Assembly (NCBI GenBank): GCA_028565715.1
Contig: JAOXYC010199684.1
Coordinates: 1 to 11,764, forward strand
Direction of reading: 5' to 3'
Length of the DNA: 11,764 nucleotides
From: Phoronis pallida
Taxonomy: Eukaryota > Phoronida > Phoronidae
Shown here: positions 1-7,200 of the stretch, one piece after another
How positions within the stretch are numbered: position 1 is the first letter of the stretch
Layout: each line of letters starts with the position of its first letter
Program-made: the position numbers and the translations under genes
Notes under the pieces: generated by a model
Seen by the model: the letters and a program-made list of their open reading frames with translations, nothing else
What the model was told of the DNA's origin: nothing
Databases searched by the model: none

Positions 1-72
1 GCCCGGGGCGGGATCCGAACACACAACCTTTCAGTTATGTGTCCGACGCTCTACCAACTGAGCTAATCCGCC
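1..72 (-). tRNA. Decayed tRNA-Met(CAT)-like sequence (pseudo-tRNA or SINE head)
   Basis: Read on the minus strand from 72 to 1, the sequence has standard 72-nt tRNA spacing: acceptor, D arm GCTC/GAGC, anticodon loop CACATAA, T loop TTCGGAT. The A box TAGCTCAGTTGG is intact and the B box is slightly mutated. Position 33 is A instead of the near-invariant U, the acceptor pairs at only about 3 of 7 positions, and the anticodon stem pairs poorly. It is therefore probably not a working tRNA; a pseudogene or tRNA-derived SINE is more likely. It touches the window edge, so its 3' context is unseen. It directly follows a LINE remnant on the same strand. Confidence 0.5.
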
Positions 73-84
73 TGGTAGTTTGAA

Positions 85-519
85 AGGCATCTCGTAAATA
101 TATCTTATTTTAGATGGGGAAAACAACTGGGACAAAGAATCATGTATATCAGGGAGTGAGCTTTCACTGCAAAGTAGAATGTCTTGAAAAATTGTTACGT
201 TTTTGTAGAGATAAATTCTTAGCATCATCTTGGATAAAGCATTATACTGAATCCAGTTAGTAATCTTATATCTCTCTTTAAGGACTTCCCATGATAGTAA
301 TTTATTTTCCCCATCCAAAAGATCACTAACATACATGATACCTGCTTTGCAGAAATCTTCAAAATATACTGCCTTCCTTTTTGCAAGGATGTTCCTATTA
401 TTCCAAATAACCTGATCTACTAAGTCTATTTTCTGATGAAGTGATTCTAATATACATGTATATTCCCAACTTTTTACTAGAAGGAATGAAACGACGAACG
501 TTTTTACAACAAGATTCAT
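85..519 (-). mobile_element. Non-LTR retrotransposon (LINE) ORF2 C-terminal remnant
   Basis: The minus strand is open through this stretch. Its translation contains the run IWNNRNI, then FCKAGIMYVSDLLD, then ERYKITNWIQY. That order resembles the region after the reverse transcriptase in LINE ORF2 proteins common in invertebrates (recognised from memory, not searched). The upstream endonuclease and reverse transcriptase are missing, so the copy is 5'-truncated and dead. Recognisable LINE sequence starts near KSW (about 466-474); the first residues of the open frame lie in the 478-594 inverted repeat. Downstream the frame runs into the tRNA-like sequence with no poly(A) tail between them, so the 3' end is also missing or interrupted. 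Confidence 0.6.
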
Positions 520-594
520 TACTGTCTGTAAATATTTGTATATATATGAACAATGAATCTTGTTGTAAAAACGTTCGTCGTTTCATTCCTTCTA
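478..594. repeat. Perfect 43-bp inverted repeat, 31-nt loop
   Basis: Arms 478-520 and 552-594 are exact reverse complements, beginning TAGAAGGAATG and ending CAAGATTCATT. The AT-rich loop is 521-551. It lies at the 5' boundary of the minus-strand LINE remnant. Perfect arms suggest recent formation or a copying artefact. Short open frames crossing it are by-products of the palindrome. Confidence 0.9.
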
Positions 595-1135
595 CTACTG
601 TGGCCAAAAACCCAGATTATCAACTTTTTACTATTATACTACTTTTAGCACTATTATTGTATCTAAAATAATTCTATATAAAATATCTATAGTGTTTAAA
701 AAATAACCTTTAAATAGGTTATTCTTTTAGACTTCCAATAATAATTCAGTAAAATTGAGATTTTTTCTTAATTATCTGGTTTGTATAGTCTCATATGCAA
801 TTTGCTTTACTGCCATGGGTAAACAATACTTGTTTATCGCGTAGGGAGAACAGACCATCGTTTGAGATGGCGGGCTGTGGGAGAGACTAGGGAAACCCCT
901 ACCCTGTGGAAAATGAGTCTGTGTCATCAGCTCCAGGAACTGCCCTGGTCGGTCACGTGTACAAATTGCTTATTTTGTCTGTCCAATCAGCTGCAGGCTA
1001 TTTAACCAGTCGATGAGTTGTCCAATCATAGTGTAGAAAAAGAAGTGCCCTGGTTTACAACCGATAACATTTAGTATGAAACTAGGACTCACTGGGTCCT
1101 AGTATGGAAGGATCACGAAGCGGAATTAAGAAATG
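595..1135. other. Non-coding stretch, no gene seen
   Basis: No credible coding region. It holds a short hairpin at 702-723 (AATAACCT/AGGTTATT), two CCAATCA motifs (about 981 and 1022) around a TATTTAA string, a CACGTG E-box near 954, and an 8-bp hairpin at 1081-1103 (ACTAGGAC/GTCCTAGT). The CCAAT/TATTTAA cluster looks promoter-like, but no gene follows it. Confidence 0.4.
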
Positions 1136-1547
1136 CCAGCCTATCATTCGGCGGCAAAATAAAATAGTGTCAAGGATAACATTTGAGTGACCTCGTTTCG
1201 TGACAAGACCCTTGCTTAATGTAGTGTATTACGAGATATTTAAGAGATATATCGTGACAAGAACTCAACTTTGATTTACGTAAAATTGCCAGAAAAACAA
1301 ATCAAATTGGAATAATTCGAATTTTTATGACAAAAATCTAATTTATCACTTTGAGGATATCATGGGAAAATATACATGTTTGCTACATCCTCTAGTCGAA
1401 TTTTCTTACTAGGAAAGACACATGACTAGCTGAGTTTATGCCTGGCAATGTTTAACTCTTAATCGATTAATTTGTCTTTTGCCTATCACTGAACTGCAGT
1501 CCTAGAGAAAATTATTATTGCACAATGGGCAACGACTGATAGGCTGG
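1136..1547. repeat. Possible small element with short terminal inverted repeats
   Basis: CCAGCCTATCA at 1136-1146 recurs inverted at 1537-1547. The match extends to about 15 of 16 bases if one mismatch is allowed. The 412-bp interval has no coding frame and I see no target-site duplication, so this may be chance or an old MITE. Confidence 0.25.
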
Positions 1548-2434
1548 TCTGCTTGGCTTTCGTTTTAAGATTTCAACCTTTTAAAACCTCAGACTAAGAC
1601 CGAGTGATATAATCGATGCAAACGTTTCGGTAAGCCTGAGCTTACCTGTGCTCTGTGGGACAATTCTACTAAAGACTTAGCTGGGTGAAGCTTTACATCT
1701 AAGCCTATTGATGAAAACCGACTCTTATTCCTCTCAGGCACATGGAATTATGTCAATTTTAATTGTGATACCCATTACTTTTGTCAATGTGTCCACTCTT
1801 GTATTACATGTGCCTCCATATTCTAGTATACACAGCCGCACATAGAATTGGAAGATGGGTGATGTTGTTTGAAATTTGTCATGAATACAAGCAATTCTAG
1901 CACTAGAAGAGGAACAGAGAAGGTAGCTTATCGCTATAGGAAGCAACCCCTACCAATAAGTTATACTTTTATGAACATATAACTAATTGACATCGTATCA
2001 TCCCGGGCGTATCATCAAAATAAACACATATGATGATACCTGCGACTGAATACACTTTGTGTACAAAGGTATTTTATTAACCTCGTAAAATATGTTTACA
2101 CGCGAAAAATTTAATTTGCACCTGATGAAAACATGTTTATGAAAAATGTGTGCAATAAGTAAGAACATGTTTACGTTGGGCACAAAGCACTTTTGTGAGA
2201 GGCAATCTTCTTTCAACCTCACAAATGTTATTAATTTTTCGGTTGGGAAATGGGTAAATGTAATTACCTTCCTAATAATGCTTTAGATAAAATCAACACA
2301 CATTCTCTTAAGGGTTTTATCAGTTTCTCCAAAAAATATATAATCAACAATTATTCTTCCATTTGTCATACCTCTCATTGTTACGTTTGCACAAAAAAAA
2401 CTAATAACCTGTTGCTTGATATATGATTAAAGTT
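1548..2434. other. AT-rich non-coding stretch
   Basis: No gene seen. It contains a 7-bp hairpin at 1629-1646 (GGTAAGC, loop CTGA, GCTTACC) and a 9-bp inverted pair GTATCATCA/TGATGATAC at 2009-2039. Open frames of about 70 codons on the minus strand show no recognisable protein features. Confidence 0.4.
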
Positions 2435-2751
2435 ATACATCGCTACTTACGAATGTGAAATCATCAACTATTGAATGAGGTCAATTGCGTTGGAATTGTT
2501 GTTACAAATTGCATCCTCACATTCATCTGAACGAAAAACTGCCTTCGCTTAAGTTATCCCGGAAATCTCTATTCAGGCCGCCTATGTGACTTGATGAAAT
2601 ATCTTTCTGGTGACAAGATATCTGAGATCAACTGTAACGTATTAATTTTGTGTTTTCGATCAAAACTGAAGGTAGTAACACACATTGACAAACGGATGAA
2701 AACGACGTATTTCAATAATTGATAATTCGACATTCGTAAGTAGCGATGTAT
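2435..2751. repeat. Diverged inverted repeat (old fold-back element)
   Basis: A 22-bp segment at 2435-2456, containing CATCGCTACTTACGAATG, is perfectly inverted at 2730-2751. Similarity continues inward at roughly 70-75% to about 2480 and 2707. The spacer of about 230 bp has no recognisable gene. The fading match suggests an older fold-back MITE or inverted duplication. Confidence 0.65.
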
Positions 2752-2913
2752 GCGTTTAATTAATTTATATATTAAATCCAAATTCAAAATTACGTGGATT
2801 CTCGGCTGGTCGTCATTGTCGAGTTTTTGTCTGTTTTTCCATATACTTTTTAAGCTAAGCACTGATCCTGTACACAGCTAGTTGCCGATTGAGCAAAACG
2901 CATGTAAGACTCC

Positions 2914-2996
2914 GGCTGGGTAGCTCAGTTGGTTAGAGCTACCAACCGGCAATCGGGAGACCTGGGTTCGATTCCCAGTCCAGTTCGGATTTTTTC
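2914..2996 (+). tRNA. tRNA-like sequence with Pol III boxes (SINE head or decayed tRNA)
   Basis: Acceptor halves GGCTGGG (2914-2920) and TCCAGTT (2979-2985) pair with G-U allowed. The D arm GCTC/GAGC, a perfect T arm CTGGG-TTCGATT-CCCAG, an A box (TAGCTCAGTTGG) and a B box (GGTTCGATTCC) are present, and a T6 run at 2990-2995 could end Pol III transcription. The anticodon stem (2941-2945 with 2953-2957) does not pair and U33 is absent, so this is not a functional tRNA. No poly(A) or repeated SINE body can be defined downstream. Confidence 0.5.
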
Positions 2997-3196
2997 TGTC
3001 TTTTCAAATTTAAGATCTGCAATTAATAGTTTAGAACAATATTACCAAATTAAAAGGAAAATATTTGAATTAATAGGAAACTCAGACACAAAAACTACCC
3101 GCTCAATGTGCAATATTCCAAGCAGAGGCGATCCTGTTGGTGCATTTGATGAACGGTTCACTGCCTTAACTGTCCTTCACTAGATGGCTGAGGAGA

Positions 3197-3310
3197 GTGG
3201 GCTCCATGCAATAGCCACGTGTCTTTTCCCGGGGTCTAAAACTATTTCCGTGTACTCATACCAAATTCATGGTATACTTACACGGGCAATAGACGCGTGG
3301 CAACCAGGGC
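3197..3310. repeat. Imperfect palindrome upstream of the promoter
   Basis: An inner hairpin pairs CCGTGTACTCATACC with GGTATACTTACACGG (12 of 15) around AAATTCAT. An outer pair is GCCACGTGTCT and its near-complement AGACGCGTGGC. The left arm carries about 20 extra bases, so it is an old or interrupted fold-back. The rest of 3000-3460 shows no gene. Confidence 0.5.
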
Positions 3311-3384
3311 AGAAACCGTGCGTCACGTTTCTGTCAACAGGAACATAAATCTAGTCATATTTTGGATACCAGAAAATCTCATTA

Positions 3385-3470
3385 CTTTTGATTTACTCAC
3401 GCGTCACGAGTTAAAAGCGACCGAAGCTTTATAAAGACATACTATGCAATATCTGGCAACTATTCACAAC
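3385..3470 (+). promoter_or_regulatory. Probable core promoter of the VWD gene
   Basis: TATAAAG at 3430-3436 is followed about 30 bp later by a pyrimidine/CA-type initiator around CTATTCACA (3460-3468). An ACGCGT/CGTCACG cluster lies upstream at 3400-3411. The site is 5' of a good donor at 3526 and of the signal-peptide exon. The start point is inferred from TATA spacing only. Confidence 0.45.
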
Positions 3471-3525
3471 TACGGGAAGAGTCGATCGGACCTGTCCTTC
3501 CAAAAATTCGAATATCCCACTGAAG
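3460..3525 (+). other. Probable non-coding exon 1 (5'UTR)
   Basis: This runs from the inferred transcription start to the donor CTGAAG|GTAACT at 3526. The matching acceptor would be ATTTTAG|GGAAG at 4146/4147. It carries no usable ATG, so it would be 5'UTR. If it is wrong, the gene would start nearer 4147. Confidence 0.4.
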
Positions 3526-3855
3526 GTAACTAGCCATTTCATATTTTATCTGTTTCTTAGTTAGACGTTTGATTTTTCAAAATTTTCCGACTTGTGAATG
3601 TTTGACAGACGAGTGACTATTTTTACCCCGGATTTTTACATTATTATGAAACTACGCACAATCTATGCTTTTCCCTATATTCGGATTTTTATAATTAAAA
3701 CTGACAAACTGCGACTAATTGGATACCGGGCTTAAACTGTTACAATGTTTAAGCAAAATCTCTGGTGTGTTTTAGTTTTTCTGTTGTATCATGCCTTGTG
3801 TTTAAACTTTGTATGCTTCTACTAATCTGAAGTCAATGCTGATACCATATAATGT

Positions 3856-4000
3856 GATTCTTACAATGAATGGGATGTAATACAACCTTTTATTGGATGA
3901 GATTTTGAAAAATCATAGAACGAGCCTTTGAGCGAGTTCTATGATTTTTCAAAATCGAATCCCAAAAAAGGTTGTATTACTTCCCATGAATTTGAGAATC
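3856..4000. repeat. Long palindrome in intron 1
   Basis: Inner arms 3901-3921 and 3936-3956 are perfect 21-bp complements around a 14-nt loop. The arms continue outward with small mismatches and gaps to GATTCT (3856) and AGAATC (4000), sharing the strings GTAATACAACCTTT and CATGGGAA-like flanks. The whole forms a hairpin of about 65 bp. It is non-coding and would be transcribed in the first intron of the VWD gene. Confidence 0.85.
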
Positions 4001-4146
4001 ATTTTATCACAAAACATTAATCAAGACTGAAAAACTAAGAAATTCTGTGAAAATGAATCCCAGCGTTAATATAATATAAATATACCTTGTTGTATTGATA
4101 AGTTTGTGTGCGAACAACTTCAGATTTTCAATAATTTTGATTTTAG

Positions 4147-4223
4147 GGAAGAAGTTTGATAAGCTATCATGATGAAGTCTAGTGTCCTTCTAGTGGTGCT
4201 TTGTGCGTTAATAAGAGAAGTCG
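4147..4223 (+). CDS. Exon 2: 5'UTR end and signal peptide
   Basis: The acceptor is TGATTTTAG before 4147, with coding from ATG 4169. It encodes 18 residues, MMKSS then a hydrophobic core to REV, plus the first base of a Gly codon. The donor is TCG|GTAAGT (phase 1). A separate short signal-peptide exon is typical of secreted metazoan proteins. The next exon supplies GT to make Gly19, then Ala20, which fits signal peptidase. Confidence 0.75.
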
Positions 4224-7200
4224 GTAAGTTCACAATTATATCCGTCACTGCAAACAATAGGCACGCATGTAATTTTTTTAAAAAGTCAACGTACTTTGTC
4301 AATACTCGGAAATGACTTGTTTTTAAAGGTAAGTCAAAGATGTAATAAAAAAGAAGGGAGTTTTAACTTTTAGACCCCAACAATTAAAATTGTTGGGGTC
4401 TAAAAGTGAAAATACTTTTGGAAAGACCAGATTTTAGAAAAGAGTGGAACAGTCAGACTGTTACAAATAAGCGCAAATTTTTAAATGATTTAAAAGACAG
4501 GCTGTCTAAATTAGCTGCGGATGATATGTGGGACATTTTGGAGGATTATCCAAAACTTTCAATGTGAAAGGTGATAAAAAATGATCTGGTTTTCGAGAAT
4601 TATCTGAGTGTTGTACATATTAAATCCTATAGATTGGCTCTTTCCCAGTTCCGCATGTCATCTCACAGTTTAATGGTGGAAAGGGGTAGAGAATCGGGTA
4701 ATCCTAGGGAACACAGGTATTGTGAGCTATGCCTAAATGGAGAAATAGAAGACGAATACCATTTTTTATGCCGCTGTGTTACTTTTGAAAGTCTTAGGAT
4801 AGATACATTACCACTTTCGTTGATTGAAGATCGAAGTTTTGATAACATGCTTGTACTGAAAACTGAAGAATCATAAATCATAAATCAGATTGCTAAGTTT
4901 TTATTCTTGGCCTTGAAACAGAGAAATCGTTTGTTAGAAGAATTGTAAATGATATTCTGTCCCTTTTGTGTGAGCCTCAGTATGAATGTATTTTTATCTC
5001 ATGTTGTTAGTATGCAAAAGCGCTGCTGAAATTGTGTAGAAAAATTGTATTTTCTTAAAAGGCCGTTGGCCTATGGAATAAACAATATGTATACAAAAAA
5101 AGAAAAAGAAAAAGAAAACAAGACTTTAATAAATCATACTGTAGTATTTCGAAGTTACCACAGTCACGGGGATTCGCGCATAAAACTTGCATTTACATTC
5201 AACTAGCTCTGTTACCCGCGCCTCGCTTCGCATATGCACACCCCGTTACCTTGACCAACCTCAACTTTAACCGACTTTTCCCACGCTTCGCGTGCTCCTA
5301 CACGTGCAACCACGTGCACATATACACCCGTCACCTTCCCAGTCTCGACCTTTGCCGGGCTTCGCGCGGTCAAAGCTTGCAAACAGACGGACACACACAC
5401 ACACGTGGGCACCCCGTGCACATGCGCACCCCGTTACTTTGACCATTCTCTTCTCGACTTTTACCGACTCTTCCCGCGCTTTGCGCGCTCCCGCACGTGC
5501 GAGTACTTGCGGGGGTGCAGATCATCGATAGTTTTTCAGTAATCTCTCTGCTCACGACGCTCAGATGGAGAACATTTAGAATAAATATAAAGTTCGATTT
5601 TTTAAAATCATTTTAGGTGCTCAAAAAGAATGCTGTGTGACCGGAGACCCGCATTTCAAACCCTACGATTCAAAGGGTGTCAGGTTCGACTTCCAAGGTT
5701 ATGCCGCCAACACGTATTATCTGTTGAGTAAGACGTGTCAGCCTGGTGTGACACCGTTCAAGATATCCAGCAAGTTTGAGTTATGTAACGGAGGCCAACC
5801 ATTTCCCGGGGTGCCGATTTCATGCACAACCGAAACTGTGATCGAGCTGACACTCATAGGTGTACCGTTGAAGTTTACCGTAGATTCAGCCGGAAACGTG
5901 AAGGTAATCAGTTCTGTTAAACATGCAGAATGATTTTACAACAGCTGCTTCTTTCACTCTTAGGGAAAATACCGAAATTTGACATGAGACTATTTTGTGA
6001 AGTTAAGTAGGAATGAAACCGATAGTCCTACACTATAGAGTTTAGTTGGCTTTCAGATGATTATCAGACCCGTTGCGAGATTTCTTAACGTAAAGTGGTG
6101 AACGTTTATGCGTTCAGCAAGTTGAGGAAATGAGAGGTAGAAATAAAGGGTTTACATTGGATGGTAGAGAACTTTTTATATCGAAATCTCTCATGACACG
6201 GAGTAATAAAAGAAATATGAGAACTGGTTAATATTGTTGTAGAATTAACTTGACCGTTCTTCTTTTGAAGTTTGGCACCAGTCCGATTCCTCAAGCTCTA
6301 CCAATCAACATCAGTATTCTTGGACACTGGGTTAAAGTAACGAGAACTGGGAACGTCGTTGAATTAACAACATCTTTCGGACTAAGAGTTCGAATCACCT
6401 ACGGAGTCAATATTTCGCCAAACTTGAAATACCAGAATGTTTGTATTTACGTTCCAGCAATATATCAAAGTAAACTGTGTGGCTTGTGTGGTGATTACAA
6501 TGGGGACTTCAACGTAAGTAGTATATAGTGTTACATTGCACGTTGAGGATGGTGATAATGGTGATGATGATGATGATGATGATGATGACGGTAGTGACGG
6601 TCATGATGATGAGGATGATGCTTATGGTGATAATGTTGAAACACTTTTATCAAAAATAGCTCGCTTTAGGCAAAAGATATATAGTTATTTGATCATCTAA
6701 ACTGCTTCTTCGAAATTTTGGCTAAACCCTGGCTCCCTGGGTGGACAAAAGTCTAACTTCACTCTAATTAGTAAAAGAAATTGTTCATTGTCTCCTGTTT
6801 TTGATGACACAAATGATATGAACTTACTAGGAGACGAATTTGTTTGAGACTGCAAACGTTTCCATCCGCATTCCACGGGTCTAGATCACTGACTGCTGTT
6901 TCCCGCTACGTGACGCACCGGAAGTAGAATCACGTCGTAAACTGCGGGACGCTGGAGGCCCTAGTCTCTATTTATAGATGGTTTCTGAGTCTTTATTTAA
7001 ACTGCCTCCTTGACTTTTCTCGAATACCAATGTTCTTCTTTGACCAGAACTTTGCTTGACTTGATATTTCCATTATGGTCAGTAGTTACCGGAGCGTCAC
7101 GTTGCAGGAAACATCAGTCAGTGATCAAGACCCGTGGAATGCGGGTGAAAACGTTTGCAGTCTCAAACAAATTCGTCTCCTAGTATTTAGCGAATATTGT

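Noticed and set aside
398-671. Short frames on both strands over the 478-594 palindrome
   Set aside because: Both encode the same palindrome arms, so they reflect the inverted repeat and not genes.
1105-1120. GGAAGGATCACG string resembling the 18S rRNA 3' end
   Set aside because: Only a short chance match; no flanking rRNA sequence.
1734-2222. Two minus-strand frames of about 70 codons
   Set aside because: No recognisable domains, splice context or codon pattern; expected by chance.
2929-3183. 84-codon frame starting inside the tRNA-like sequence
   Set aside because: Its start is a translated tRNA-like sequence, a common false protein; the rest has no features.
5212-5555. Several overlapping open frames on both strands
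   Set aside because: They stay open because the DNA is GC-rich and repetitive; translations are low-complexity His/Thr/Arg strings.
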